Made by a program: the position numbers and the translations under genes. Of a stretch of 64,000 nucleotides of DNA, positions 1 to 8,173 are shown in pieces; positions within the stretch are counted from its first letter, which is position 1, and every line of letters begins with the position of its first letter. Location: positions 496,001-560,000 of the forward strand of contig FODP01000001.1 of assembly GCA_900110395.1 (NCBI GenBank), in the 5' to 3' direction. Under the pieces are notes generated by a model that was not told where the DNA came from, did no database searches, and saw nothing but the letters and a program-made list of their open reading frames with translations. This DNA comes from Rhodospirillales bacterium URHD0017 (GTDB lineage Bacteria > Pseudomonadota > Alphaproteobacteria > Reyranellales > Reyranellaceae).

Positions 1-10
1 CCGGTAGCGG

Positions 11-823
11 ATGAACGGAGCCGCCCCCCTGATCGAGGTCGAGCACCTCACGATGCGTTTCGGCGGCCTTATAGCCATCGACGACGTCTCCTTCGCCGGC
101 CGGCCACGCGAGATCACCGCCATCATCGGGCCCAACGGCGCGGGCAAGACCACGGTCTTCAACTGCATCACTGGCTTCTACAAGCCGACGGTCGGCCGGC
201 TGACCTTGCGCGGCGAGCGCGAGTATCTGCTGGAGCGCATGCTTGGCCACGAGATCGGCCAGCGCGCCCGCGTGGCGCGCACGTTCCAGAACATCCGCCT
301 GTTCCCGGCCATGACGGTGCTGGAGAACCTGCTGGTGGCGCAGCACAACAAGCTGATGTTGGCTTCGGGCTACAGCGTCTTCGGCCTGTTCGGGCTCCGT
401 CGCTATCGCGCTGCCGAGGAGGCGGCGATCGGCCTGGCGCGCACCTGGCTCGAACGCATCGGCCTGGTGCCCGACGCCGACCGCCCGGCGGGCGAGCTGC
501 CGTACGGCGCGCAGCGGCGACTGGAGATCGCCCGCGCCATGTGCACCGAGCCGCGGCTGCTCTGCCTCGACGAGCCGGCGGCCGGCCTCAATCCCCGCGA
601 GTCGGCAGAACTCAACCAGCTCCTCGTGTCGATCCGCGATCGCGACGGCATCGGCGTGTTGCTGATCGAGCATGACATGAGCGTCGTCATGAACATTTCC
701 GACCACGTCGTCGTGCTCGACTACGGCCGCAAGATCGCCGAGGGAGCGCCCGCCGACGTGCAGCGCGATCCCGCCGTGATCCGCGCCTATCTCGGCACTG
801 ACGAGGAGGCGATCGGTGACTGA
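11..823 (+). CDS. livG: Branched-chain amino acid ABC transporter ATP-binding protein LivG
   Basis: This is one of the two cytoplasmic ATPases that power uptake of branched-chain (or related) amino acids with the LivHM permease and a periplasmic binding protein. The 270-residue protein has Walker A GPNGAGKT at residues 40-47, a family-typical variant signature (LPYGAQRR) and Walker B CLDEPAAGL, followed by the H-loop region LLIEHDM. Length fits LivG. A TAG lies at bases 5-7 and could end a livM gene upstream, but too little is visible to claim it. The stop overlaps the start of livF, so the two are translated together. Substrate specificity is inferred from the family only. Confidence 0.93.
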   Translation: MNGAAPLIEVEHLTMRFGGLIAIDDVSFAGRPREITAIIGPNGAGKTTVFNCITGFYKPTVGRLTLRGEREYLLERMLGHEIGQRARVARTFQNIRLFPAMTVLENLLVAQHNKLMLASGYSVFGLFGLRRYRAAEEAAIGLARTWLERIGLVPDADRPAGELPYGAQRRLEIARAMCTEPRLLCLDEPAAGLNPRESAELNQLLVSIRDRDGIGVLLIEHDMSVVMNISDHVVVLDYGRKIAEGAPADVQRDPAVIRAYLGTDEEAIGD

Positions 824-1541
824 CGCCATGCTCGCCGTTCGAGGCGTGGCGACCTTCTACGGCGCCATCCAGGCCCTGCATGGCGTCGATCTCGACGTGG
901 CCAAGGGCGAGATCGTGACCCTGATCGGCGCCAATGGCGCGGGCAAGTCGACGCTACTGATGACGATCTGTGGCAACCCACGCGCACGTGCCGGCACGAT
1001 CACCCTCGACGGCGATGACATTACCGGCCTGCCGACCCACGAGATCGTGCGGCGCGGCGTGGCGCAGGTCCCCGAGGGCCGGCGCATCTTTCCGCGCATG
1101 AGTGTGTTCGAGAACCTGCAGATGGGCGCGACGCTCGCCGATCCGGCGCACTTCACACATGACCTCGAGCGCGTCTTCGCCATGTTTCCGCGGCTCGGCG
1201 AGCGGCGCGACCAGCGTGGCGGTACGTTGTCGGGTGGCGAACAGCAGATGCTGGCGATCGGGCGCGCCCTGATGAGCCGGCCGCGCCTGCTGCTGCTCGA
1301 CGAGCCTTCGCTTGGCCTCGCACCGCTGATCGTGCGGCAGATCTTCGAGGCGATCGGGCGTATCGCGCGCGAAGAGGGGGTGACGATCTTCCTGGTCGAG
1401 CAGAACGCCTTCCATGCGTTGCGGCTCGCCGATCGCGGCTATGTCCTGGCCAACGGCCGCGTGCGGCTGAGCGGCACGGGTCGGGAACTGCTGGCCAACG
1501 CCGAGGTCCGGGCGGCCTATCTCGAGGGTGGGCACGCATGA
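816..1541 (+). CDS. livF: Branched-chain amino acid ABC transporter ATP-binding protein LivF
   Basis: This is the second ATPase of the same importer, 241 residues as usual for LivF. It shows Walker A GANGAGKST, signature LSGGEQQ and Walker B LLLLDEPSLGL. I chose the GTG at 816 because a GAGGAGG ribosome binding site sits at 803-809, six bases upstream; the later ATG at 828 would be too far away. The start overlaps the livG stop by 8 bp and its own stop overlaps the next ATG (ATGA), so livG, livF and the following membrane gene form one translationally coupled unit. Confidence 0.93.
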   Translation: MTDAMLAVRGVATFYGAIQALHGVDLDVAKGEIVTLIGANGAGKSTLLMTICGNPRARAGTITLDGDDITGLPTHEIVRRGVAQVPEGRRIFPRMSVFENLQMGATLADPAHFTHDLERVFAMFPRLGERRDQRGGTLSGGEQQMLAIGRALMSRPRLLLLDEPSLGLAPLIVRQIFEAIGRIAREEGVTIFLVEQNAFHALRLADRGYVLANGRVRLSGTGRELLANAEVRAAYLEGGHA

Positions 1542-1900
1542 GCCCGCTCGACACCTTCCTGATCGCCTGGTTCGGCGATTCGCTGGGCATCATCCTGCTG
1601 TTCAACCTGGTCATCGTGGCGCCCGGCGCCTTCGCCGCCGGGCACGCGGTCGCCATCACCTGGCGGCCGTGGGGCCTGATCGTCTTCTACAGCGCGCTGC
1701 TGTCCCTGCTGGCGCGGTTTCTGGAATATGCGCTGGCCGGTGGCGAGATGTGGTCGGTGGGCGGCTTCCTGCTGGGCTGGGCGGTGCAACTGGCGGCGGC
1801 CGCCTTCGCCTGGCGTCTGACCTATTCGCGGCAGATGGTCCGCCAGTATCCCTGGCTCTACCGGCGCAAAGGCTTGCTGGGGTGGGAGGAGCGGCACTAA
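1538..1900 (+). CDS. Small integral membrane protein, DUF6867-like, in the liv cassette
   Basis: A 120-residue protein with three or four hydrophobic stretches (about residues 15-35, 45-65 and 75-95) and a polar C-terminus containing RQMVRQYPWLYRRKG. Proteins with a similar ending (QYGWLYER) and size, grouped as DUF6867, sit beside liv genes in Bradyrhizobium and relatives; I recognise the resemblance from memory only. It starts on ATGA with livF, which argues that it is made together with the transporter. Its function is unknown; an accessory role in the permease complex is an inference. A longer ORF in another frame (1528-1953) lacks such support. Confidence 0.75.
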   Translation: MSPLDTFLIAWFGDSLGIILLFNLVIVAPGAFAAGHAVAITWRPWGLIVFYSALLSLLARFLEYALAGGEMWSVGGFLLGWAVQLAAAAFAWRLTYSRQMVRQYPWLYRRKGLLGWEERH

Positions 1901-1913
1901 TCTGCAACCCATG

Positions 1914-1953
1914 CTCCACGCCCGTGGAGACCAGGGGTGACCTTTCGGGGTGA
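1914..1953 (+). promoter_or_regulatory. Inverted repeat plus tandem GGGGTGA repeat in the livK leader
   Basis: The 68-bp gap before livK holds a perfect 7-bp inverted repeat CTCCACG-CC-CGTGGAG (1914-1929), followed by two direct copies of GGGGTGA at 1934-1940 and 1947-1953, just upstream of the AAGGAGG ribosome binding site (1956-1962). This could be an operator or a structured leader. No known motif was recognised. Confidence 0.35.
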
Positions 1954-1968
1954 ACAAGGAGGCTTGAT

Positions 1969-3081
1969 ATGAAGAAAATCTACGGCGCGTTGGCCGTTGC
2001 AGCGATTGCCATGATGGCGACGCCGGCATTCGCGCAGATCAAGATCGGCTCGGCCGGGCCAATGACCGGAGCAAACGCCGCTTTCGGCGAGCAGCTCCGC
2101 CGCGGCGCCATGATGGCGGTCGAGGACATCAACGCCGCAGGCGGCGTCACCGGCAAGAAGCTCGAGCTGATCATCGGCGACGATGCCTGCGATCCCAAGC
2201 AGGCGACGGCGGTCGCCAACAAGATGGTGTCGGACAAGGTCGTGTTCGTGGCCGGGCATTTCTGCTCCGGCTCGTCGATCCCGGCGTCGGACATCTACAA
2301 GGAAGGCAAGATCCTGCAGATCACGCCGGCCTCGACCAACATCAAGCTGACCGACGATGCCTTCACCAAGGGCAACAAGACCGTGTTCCGCACCTGCGGG
2401 CGCGACGACGTGCAGGGCGCCACGGTCGGCGCCTACATCCTGAAGAACATGAAGGACGCCAAGGTCGCGATCCTCCACGACAAGTCGCCCTACGGCAAAG
2501 GCGTCGCCGACGAGACCAAGAAGGCGCTGAACAAGGGCGGTCTCAAGGAGGCCATGTACGAGGCCTACAACGACACCGACAAGGACTTCACTGCGCTCAT
2601 CAACAAGATGAAGCAGGGCAAGATCGACATCATCGTGCTCGGCGGCTACCACACCGCCGGCGCGCTGATCATCAAGCAGTCGCGCGAGCAGGGACTGGGC
2701 GCCAAGATGGTCGGCTTCGATTCGCTCGAGACGGCGGAGTTCGCCCAGCTCGGCGGTGCGGCCACCGACGGCGTGCTGATGTCGTTCCCGCCCAAGGTCG
2801 AGGATGACCCGAAGAATGCCGCGCTGGTGAAGAAGTTCCGCGACGCCAAGTACAACCCGGAAGGCTACACGCTGTTCAGCTACGCCGCCGTCAAGGCGTG
2901 GGCCGACGCCGCCAACAAGGCGAAGTCGACCGACGCGGCCGCGGTCGCCGCGGCTCTGCGCGGCGGCAAGTACGACAGCGCCGTCGGCGTGCTCGAGTTC
3001 GACCAGAAGGGCGACATCAAGAACCCGGTCTACGACATCTACGTCTGGAAGGACGGCAAGTCGACGCCGATCAAGAAGTAG
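1969..3081 (+). CDS. livK: Branched-chain amino acid ABC transporter, periplasmic substrate-binding protein
   Basis: A 370-residue type I periplasmic binding protein (Leu/Ile/Val-binding family). Residues 1-22 form a Sec signal peptide (two lysines, hydrophobic core, cleavage after PAFA), and the mature part begins with the family-typical IKIGSAGPMTG. A strong AAGGAGG sits at 1956-1962, six bases before the ATG. It follows the ATPase genes in the same direction and ends at a strong terminator, so it closes the liv cassette. The ligand could be a branched-chain amino acid, amide or aromatic acid; the family is broad. Confidence 0.92.
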   Translation: MKKIYGALAVAAIAMMATPAFAQIKIGSAGPMTGANAAFGEQLRRGAMMAVEDINAAGGVTGKKLELIIGDDACDPKQATAVANKMVSDKVVFVAGHFCSGSSIPASDIYKEGKILQITPASTNIKLTDDAFTKGNKTVFRTCGRDDVQGATVGAYILKNMKDAKVAILHDKSPYGKGVADETKKALNKGGLKEAMYEAYNDTDKDFTALINKMKQGKIDIIVLGGYHTAGALIIKQSREQGLGAKMVGFDSLETAEFAQLGGAATDGVLMSFPPKVEDDPKNAALVKKFRDAKYNPEGYTLFSYAAVKAWADAANKAKSTDAAAVAAALRGGKYDSAVGVLEFDQKGDIKNPVYDIYVWKDGKSTPIKK

Positions 3082-3106
3082 AACGGACATCTCGCTTGCA
3101 GGGAGA

Positions 3107-3131
3107 GGGCCCGGTTCGCCGGGCCCTTTTT
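3107..3131 (+). terminator. Rho-independent terminator after livK
   Basis: A perfect 8-bp stem GGGCCCGG (3107-3114), a TTCG tetraloop and CCGGGCCC (3119-3126) are followed by TTTTT. It stands between two convergent genes and terminates the liv operon. Confidence 0.9.
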
Positions 3132-3139
3132 CGTTGCCG

Positions 3140-3709
3140 TCACACCGGCTTGAAGCGCAGCCGCCGGACGTCGCTCGGCGTGCGCCTGTAGACCTCGACG
3201 AAAACGGCGTTGAAGCGGCGCAGGCTGGCGAAGCCCGCGCGCGCCGCCACCTCCGACATCGGCAGCCGGGTTTGATCGAGCAGTCGCTTGGCGCGTTGCA
3301 CGCGCGTCGTGCGCGCGACCTGCAGCGGGCTGGCGCCGACGTGGCGCTGGAACAGGCGATCGAGATGGCGCGCGCCAATGCCCACCCGCGCAGCGAGATC
3401 CTCGACGCCGGCACGATCGAGCGCGCCGCCGCGGATCAGCCGGATGGCGCGCTGCACGGTCGTGCGCGAGCCTTGCCAGGCCGGAGAGAATGGCGCTGTC
3501 TCCGGCCGGCAGCGCAGGCAGGGCCGGAAACCCGCGGCCTCGGCGGCAGCAGCCGTCGGATAGAAGGTCACGTTCTTGCCCTGCGCCGGCCGCACGGGAC
3601 AGACCGGTCGGCAATAGACTCGGGTGGTACGCACGCCCGAGAAGAAGCGCCCGTCGTAGCGGCGATCACGGCGAACGCGCGCGCGTTCGCATTCCTTTGG
3701 ATCGAGCAT
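3140..3709 (-). CDS. Ada/AdaA-type methylphosphotriester-sensing AraC regulator
   Basis: The protein (189 residues from this start) joins an Ada-type zinc domain to an AraC-family helix-turn-helix. The zinc-binding cysteines are in CRPVC (C33, C37) and CLRC (C64, C67); C33 corresponds to the residue that accepts a methyl group from DNA phosphotriesters in Ada. The C-terminal part has the two AraC helix-turn-helix motifs. In known AdaA proteins methylation switches on alkylation-repair genes. No methyltransferase or AlkA domain is attached, so this is a sensor only. I chose the ATG at 3709 because family members begin near MLDPKEC; longer starts at 3745 or 3790 are possible and none has a clear ribosome binding site. 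Confidence 0.8.
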   Translation of the reverse strand: MLDPKECERARVRRDRRYDGRFFSGVRTTRVYCRPVCPVRPAQGKNVTFYPTAAAAEAAGFRPCLRCRPETAPFSPAWQGSRTTVQRAIRLIRGGALDRAGVEDLAARVGIGARHLDRLFQRHVGASPLQVARTTRVQRAKRLLDQTRLPMSEVAARAGFASLRRFNAVFVEVYRRTPSDVRRLRFKPV

Positions 3710-3767
3710 GGCGATGGAGTCTGAATCCGGCGAGCCGTCTTTCATCCTCCATGTTACGCCGCGTCGC

Positions 3768-3806
3768 ATGACGATCAACGTCCTGGACAACCCGGTCTGA
3801 CATGCG
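3768..3806 (+). repeat. Truncated copy of the GNAT gene start (direct repeat with 3973-4011)
   Basis: These 39 bases match the first 39 bases of the GNAT gene at 3973 with five differences, and similarity continues a few bases upstream. Translated, this copy reads MTINVLDNPV then a stop, against MTANVLDNPVW in the intact gene: a TGG tryptophan codon has become TGA. It is a fossil of a duplicated gene start, 205 bp upstream of the working one. Confidence 0.75.
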
Positions 3807-3858
3807 GTCTCGCGCGCCGATCATTGATCGGCTGACCGGTTGACAAGCGCGACACGGT

Positions 3859-3892
3859 TACTTAACTATATAACCGGTTAATTAGTTAAGTA
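3859..3892. promoter_or_regulatory. 34-bp near-perfect palindrome, probable operator
   Basis: An AT-rich palindrome centred on CCGG between 3875 and 3876. The arms TACTTAACTA and TAGTTAAGTA pair perfectly, as does the AACCGGTT core; only two base pairs break the symmetry. It lies just upstream of a ribosome binding site (GGAAGG, 3895-3900). Palindromes of this size and composition are typical operators of dimeric ArsR- or MarR-type repressors; the cognate regulator is not evident. Confidence 0.55.
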
Positions 3893-3904
3893 TAGGAAGG
3901 AACG

Positions 3905-3976
3905 ATGTTCGACCATAGCGGCGACCGCGCCGCAGGCGCGCCTGTTCGCGTTCCTCGGCTGCGCCGCGCCCCATGA
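3905..3976 (+). CDS. Possible 23-residue leader peptide overlapping the GNAT gene
   Basis: A short reading frame with its own ribosome binding site (GGAAGG at 3895-3900, four bases before ATG). Its TGA overlaps the next ATG as ATGA, which would couple translation of the GNAT gene to it. It encodes an Arg/Ala/Pro-rich peptide with no recognised motif. It may be a coupling leader or the remnant of a former gene placed behind the palindromic operator. Confidence 0.35.
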   Translation: MFDHSGDRAAGAPVRVPRLRRAP

Positions 3977-4650
3977 CGGCCAACGTCCTCGACAATCCGG
4001 TCTGGCATGCGCTCGAGGGACCGCATCGCCAGCACGCGCTGGGCCGCGGCCTGGCACGGCACTATCCGCGCGACATCGCGCCGTTCTCCGCCATCGCCGA
4101 GCCCAGCGCTGCCGCCTACGCCGATCTCGCGGCCGACCTTCCTGTGGGAACGGAGGCACGCCTGTTCCGGCCGCAGGCCGAGCCGCTGCCGGACGGCTGG
4201 GAGGAGACCAACCGTTTCGCCCTGCTGCAGATGGTGGCATCGCGGCAGCCGGAGCAGGGCGGGCCTCCGCTGACGGTGCTGTCGCATGCCGACGCGGCGG
4301 CCATGCTGGATCTGGTCGCGGCGACCGAGCCGGGGCCGTTCGGCAAGCGCACCGCATTGCTCGGCCGCTATGTCGGCATCCGCCACGGCGATCGGCTGGT
4401 GGCGATGGCCGGCGAACGGCTGCGCGTTCCGGGCCATGTCGAGCTCAGCGCCATCTGCGTGCACCCCGAGGCACGCGGGAAGGGCTATGGCGTGGCGCTC
4501 ACGCGAGAGCTGATGCGACACGCCTTCGCCCAGGGCGAACGGCCGTTCCTGCATGTCCGGCCAGACAATGCGGCGGCCGTGACGTTGTACCGGGGCCTGG
4601 GGTTCGAGACGCGTCGCGAATTGGTGGTGCTGTGGCGCCGGCCGATCTAG
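3973..4650 (+). CDS. GNAT family N-acetyltransferase (FR47-like)
   Basis: A 225-residue acetyltransferase. The C-terminal GNAT fold is clear: beta-4 and motif A LSAICVHPEARGKGYG (acetyl-CoA pyrophosphate loop R-G-K-G-Y-G), then a helix and motif B with LYRGLGFETRRE. The N-terminal third is family-specific. The acceptor substrate is unknown. Its ATG overlaps the stop of a possible leader peptide, and its end overlaps the MFS start by 19 bp, so an acetyltransferase-pump pair is likely expressed together behind the palindrome at 3859-3892. A broken copy of its first codons lies at 3768. Confidence 0.85.
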   Translation: MTANVLDNPVWHALEGPHRQHALGRGLARHYPRDIAPFSAIAEPSAAAYADLAADLPVGTEARLFRPQAEPLPDGWEETNRFALLQMVASRQPEQGGPPLTVLSHADAAAMLDLVAATEPGPFGKRTALLGRYVGIRHGDRLVAMAGERLRVPGHVELSAICVHPEARGKGYGVALTRELMRHAFAQGERPFLHVRPDNAAAVTLYRGLGFETRRELVVLWRRPI

Positions 4651-5810
4651 ACGGCAGTCACGGCCGGCGCGTTGTCTGGGCAGCGTTCGTCATCGCCGTG
4701 TTCGGTTGGGGTGTCGGCTTCTACGGACCGGGAGTCTACCTGGCGGCGTTGAATCGCTCCCACGGCTGGCCGATCGGCACGATCTCGCTGGCGATCACTG
4801 CGCATTTCCTGATGGGCGCGGTCCTCATCACCGTCGTGCCCGACGCCTATCGCCGTTTCGGCGCGGCCTCGATCACCGGTGTCGGCGCCGTCTGTACGGC
4901 GGCCGGCGCCGTTGCGTGGACCAACGCACAGGAGACCTGGCAGCTCGTGCCGGCCTTGCTGCTGAGCGGCGCGGGCTGGTCGGCGATGAGCGGGGCGGCG
5001 CTCAACCTCATCGTCGCGCCCTGGTTCGAGCGCGACCGGGCGAAAGCCATCAGCACGGCATTCAATGGTGCCAGCATCGGCGGCCTGCTGTTCGCACCGC
5101 TATGGACGGCGCTGATCTCGCACGCGGGACTTGCAGCTGCCGGCCTGCTGGTTGCGCTCGCGACAGTCAGCGTGATCTGTCCGGTGGCCTGGGCCGTGCT
5201 GAGACGCGCGCCTCCCGGCACGGTGTCGAAGGCCACGCCGCCGACGCCGCGTCGCGCCTTGCTCGGCCAGCCACGTTTCCTGACGATGTCGGTGGCCTTT
5301 GCCCTCGGCCTGTTCGTCCAGATCGGCCTGTTCGCGCATTTGCTCGCAAGGCTCGAACCGGCCTTCGGCGCGACGATCGCGGCGCTGGCCATCAGCCTCG
5401 CCACGCTCTGCGCCGTGCTGGGGCGCACTCTGATGGGATGGCTGCTGGGCGAGCATGACCGTCGGCTTGCCGCGGCCGCGAATCTCCTGGTGCAGGCCGC
5501 CGGCACGCTGCTGCTGGCATTCAGCGATCGCACGGCGCCGTTGGCTCTGGGTTGCATGCTGTTCGGCCTGGGGGCGGGCAATCTCACGTCGCTGCCACCG
5601 CTGATCGCCCAGCGCGAATTCCGGCCGGCCGACGCAGGCACCGTTGTGGCCCTCGTCACGGCGATCAACCAGGCGATATTCGCTTTCGCTCCCGCCATCT
5701 TCGGCGGATTGCGCGAGGTCACGGGCGCCTATATCGAGGTATTCATGGCAGGTGCGGTGCTTCAGGGTGCCGCCGCGGGCATCGTCGTCCTGGGCCGCCG
5801 CTTTTCCTGA
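4632..5810 (+). CDS. MFS transporter
   Basis: A 392-residue inner-membrane transporter with about 12 hydrophobic helices in two halves. It resembles the monocarboxylate/CynX-like and YbfB-type major facilitator proteins. Start: the GTG at 4632 lies inside the end of the GNAT gene, which implies translational coupling; no better start follows before the first helix. The substrate cannot be told from sequence; export of a compound modified by the neighbouring acetyltransferase is one possibility, offered as inference. Confidence 0.82.
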   Translation: MAPADLDGSHGRRVVWAAFVIAVFGWGVGFYGPGVYLAALNRSHGWPIGTISLAITAHFLMGAVLITVVPDAYRRFGAASITGVGAVCTAAGAVAWTNAQETWQLVPALLLSGAGWSAMSGAALNLIVAPWFERDRAKAISTAFNGASIGGLLFAPLWTALISHAGLAAAGLLVALATVSVICPVAWAVLRRAPPGTVSKATPPTPRRALLGQPRFLTMSVAFALGLFVQIGLFAHLLARLEPAFGATIAALAISLATLCAVLGRTLMGWLLGEHDRRLAAAANLLVQAAGTLLLAFSDRTAPLALGCMLFGLGAGNLTSLPPLIAQREFRPADAGTVVALVTAINQAIFAFAPAIFGGLREVTGAYIEVFMAGAVLQGAAAGIVVLGRRFS

Positions 5811-5868
5811 GCCGATTCAACGTCTTGTAGGTGGCTTCCCACGATTTTGGGGGACCGTGACATCGCGG

Positions 5869-5889
5869 CCCCGGATATGGTATCCGGGG
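5869..5889 (+). other. Hairpin between MFS gene and rpiB
   Basis: A perfect 9-bp stem CCCCGGATA, loop TGG, TATCCGGGG in the 110-bp gap. No T-run follows, so it is not a classical terminator. It may act as a processing or attenuation hairpin before rpiB. Confidence 0.4.
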
Positions 5890-5920
5890 GCTCAACTGCT
5901 AGAGGGGATCGATCGTCGAC

Positions 5921-6370
5921 ATGCCGGGGGGCGCCATCGCGGTCGCGTCGGATCATGCCGGCTTCGACCTGAAAGAGATTCTCAAGCACGACCTGCAGCA
6001 GGCGGGTCTCGAGGTATTGGACCTCGGCACCAACTCCACCCAGTCGGTCGATTATCCGGACTTCGGGATGGCCATGGCCGAGGCCGTCGCCTCGGGCAAG
6101 GCCGCGCGCGGTGTCTTGGTCTGCGGCACCGGCATCGGTATCTCGATGGCTGCCAATCGCAACCCCAAGGTCCGCGCGGCCCTCGTCCACGACGTCACCT
6201 CGGCCCGGCTGTCGCGTTTGCACAACGACGCCAACGTCGTGGCGTTCGGCCAGCGCCTGATCGGAACCGAAACCGCCCGCGAGGCGCTGAAAGTCTTTCT
6301 GGGCACGGAATTTGAAGGCGGCCGGCATGCCAACCGCGTCGCCAAGCTCTCAAAGGGTTGCACGAAATGA
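5921..6370 (+). CDS. rpiB: Ribose-5-phosphate isomerase B
   Basis: This cytoplasmic enzyme interconverts ribose 5-phosphate and ribulose 5-phosphate in the pentose phosphate pathway. The 149-residue protein has the RpiB signature SDHAG (residues 10-14), the catalytic cysteine C68 in [13 protein letters not shown], and H101 in HND. The stop overlaps the glyA start as ATGA. rpiB-glyA is a common alphaproteobacterial pair. A weak AGAGGGG lies 13 bases before the ATG. The ribulose product also feeds the DHBP synthase encoded downstream. Confidence 0.93.
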   Translation: MPGGAIAVASDHAGFDLKEILKHDLQQAGLEVLDLGTNSTQSVDYPDFGMAMAEAVASGKAARGVLVCGTGIGISMAANRNPKVRAALVHDVTSARLSRLHNDANVVAFGQRLIGTETAREALKVFLGTEFEGGRHANRVAKLSKGCTK

Positions 6371-7674
6371 GTCAAGCCGCTGCCAAGACGACCGACACGC
6401 CGCTGCCGATGTTCACGCGCAGCCTGGCGGAGGCCGATCCGGCAATCGATGCGGCCGTCAAGGGCGAGCTGCATCGCCAGCGCGAGCAGATCGAATTGAT
6501 CGCGTCGGAGAACATCGTCTCGCGCGCCGTGCTCGAGGCGGCGGGCTCGGTGCTGACCAACAAGTATGCCGAGGGCTATCCCGGCCGGCGCTACTACGGC
6601 GGCTGCGAGGAGGTCGACAAGGCCGAGCAGCTCGCCATCGACCGCGCCTGCAAGCTGTTCAACTGCAGCTTCGCCAACGTCCAGCCGCACTCCGGAGCGC
6701 AGGCCAACCAGGCCGTGTTCATGGCTCTGCTGCAGCCGGGCGACAAGTTCATGGGCATGGCGCTCGACCAGGGGGGCCATCTCACGCACGGCTCGCCCGC
6801 CAACCAGTCCGGCAAGTGGTTCAAGGTCGTGTCCTACGGCGTGAAGCCCGACACGCACCTGCTCGACTACGAGCAGATGGAAGAAATCGCGCGCCGCGAG
6901 AAGCCCCGGCTGATCGTCGCCGGCGCGTCGGCCTATTCGCGCCACATAGATTGGGCGCGCTTCCGTAAGGTGGCGGACGAGATCGGCGCCTTCTTCATGG
7001 TCGACATGGCGCACTATGCGGGCCTGGTCGCGGCCGGCGTCTATCCAAGTCCGCTGCCGCACGCCCATGTGGTGACGACGACCACGCACAAGACCCTGCG
7101 CGGTCCGCGCGGCGGCATGGTGCTGTCGACCGATCCGGAGATCGGCAAGAAGATCAACTCGGCGGTGTTCCCCGGCCTGCAGGGCGGACCGCTGATGCAC
7201 ATCATCGCCGCCAAGGCCGTGGCCTTCGGCGAGGCGCTGCGACCCGACTTCAAGGTCTACGCCCAGAACGTCGTCGACAATGCGCGCTCGCTCGCCTCGG
7301 CGCTGACCGAGCGCGGCCTGAAGATCGTCTCGGGCGGCACCGACAGCCACGTCATGCTGGTCGACCTGCGCCCGAAGAAGGCGACCGGCGTGTCGGCCGA
7401 AAAGGTGCTCGACCGCGCCGGCATCACCGTCAACAAGAACAGCATCCCGGGCGATCCGGAGAAGTTCACCGTCACCTCAGGCGTGCGATTGGGGTCGCCC
7501 GCCGGCACGACGCGCGGCTTCGGCGTCGCGGAGTTCCGCCAGGTCGGCCATCTGATCGCCGACGTGCTCGACGGTATCGCCAGGAACGGCCCGGACGGCG
7601 ACGCCCAGGTCGAGGCGCAGGTGCGCGCCAAGGTTCACGCGCTTTGTTCGCGCTTTCCGATTTACCGAAACTAA
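6367..7674 (+). CDS. glyA: Serine hydroxymethyltransferase
   Basis: A PLP enzyme that converts serine and tetrahydrofolate to glycine and 5,10-methylene-tetrahydrofolate, the main source of one-carbon units. The 435-residue protein carries the PLP lysine K242 in [14 protein letters not shown] and the PLP-contacting D213 in MVDMAH. I chose the ATG at 6367, which overlaps the rpiB stop, rather than a TTG three codons upstream. It is followed after 30 bp by nrdR, the usual order in this class. Confidence 0.97.
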   Translation: MSQAAAKTTDTPLPMFTRSLAEADPAIDAAVKGELHRQREQIELIASENIVSRAVLEAAGSVLTNKYAEGYPGRRYYGGCEEVDKAEQLAIDRACKLFNCSFANVQPHSGAQANQAVFMALLQPGDKFMGMALDQGGHLTHGSPANQSGKWFKVVSYGVKPDTHLLDYEQMEEIARREKPRLIVAGASAYSRHIDWARFRKVADEIGAFFMVDMAHYAGLVAAGVYPSPLPHAHVVTTTTHKTLRGPRGGMVLSTDPEIGKKINSAVFPGLQGGPLMHIIAAKAVAFGEALRPDFKVYAQNVVDNARSLASALTERGLKIVSGGTDSHVMLVDLRPKKATGVSAEKVLDRAGITVNKNSIPGDPEKFTVTSGVRLGSPAGTTRGFGVAEFRQVGHLIADVLDGIARNGPDGDAQVEAQVRAKVHALCSRFPIYRN

Positions 7675-7704
7675 CGCGAGCGCAAAGGACAACAGGGGGA
7701 GAGA

Positions 7705-8169
7705 ATGCGCTGTCCATTTTGCGGTCACGAGGACACCCAAGTTAAGGACTCGCGACCGACTGACGACAATTCCGCGATCCGCCGGCGGCGCTATTGCCCG
7801 TCGTGCGGATCGCGCTTCACCACCTTCGAACGCGTGCAGCTGCGCGAGCTCACGGTGGTCAAGAAGAACGGCCAGCGTGTGCAGTTCGATCGCGACAAGC
7901 TCGCCCGCTCGATCTCGGTCGCCTGCCGCAAGCGCCCGGTCGATCCCGAGCGCGTCGAGCGCGTGGTCAACGGCATCGTGCGGCGCCTCGAAAGCTCCGG
8001 CGAGAGCGAGATCCCCTCGACGCAGATCGGCGAGCTGGTGATGGACGCGTTGCGCGCGCTCGATCCGGTGGCCTATGTGCGGTTCGCCTCGGTCTATCGC
8101 AACTTCCGCGAGGCCCGCGACTTCGAGGAGTTCATCTCCGATCTCGCCGAGACCAACCTCAAGGACTGA
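7705..8169 (+). CDS. nrdR: Transcriptional repressor NrdR
   Basis: NrdR represses ribonucleotide reductase genes in response to ATP/dATP. The 154-residue protein has the N-terminal zinc ribbon (C3, C6, C31, C34) with the [10 protein letters not shown] segment that contacts DNA, then an ATP-cone domain from about residue 49. It is full length for the family. It lies between glyA and ribD, and its stop is only 4 bases before the ribD start. No NrdR boxes were found inside the window near another gene. Confidence 0.96.
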   Translation: MRCPFCGHEDTQVKDSRPTDDNSAIRRRRYCPSCGSRFTTFERVQLRELTVVKKNGQRVQFDRDKLARSISVACRKRPVDPERVERVVNGIVRRLESSGESEIPSTQIGELVMDALRALDPVAYVRFASVYRNFREARDFEEFISDLAETNLKD

Positions 8170-8173
8170 CGCC

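Noticed and set aside
1897..3414. 505-codon minus-strand frame over livK
   Set aside because: Shadow of livK in its second half and of the Ada-like regulator in its first; no recognisable domain.
5869..5889. Hairpin before rpiB as a Rho-independent terminator
   Set aside because: No T-run follows the stem, so it is listed only as a hairpin.
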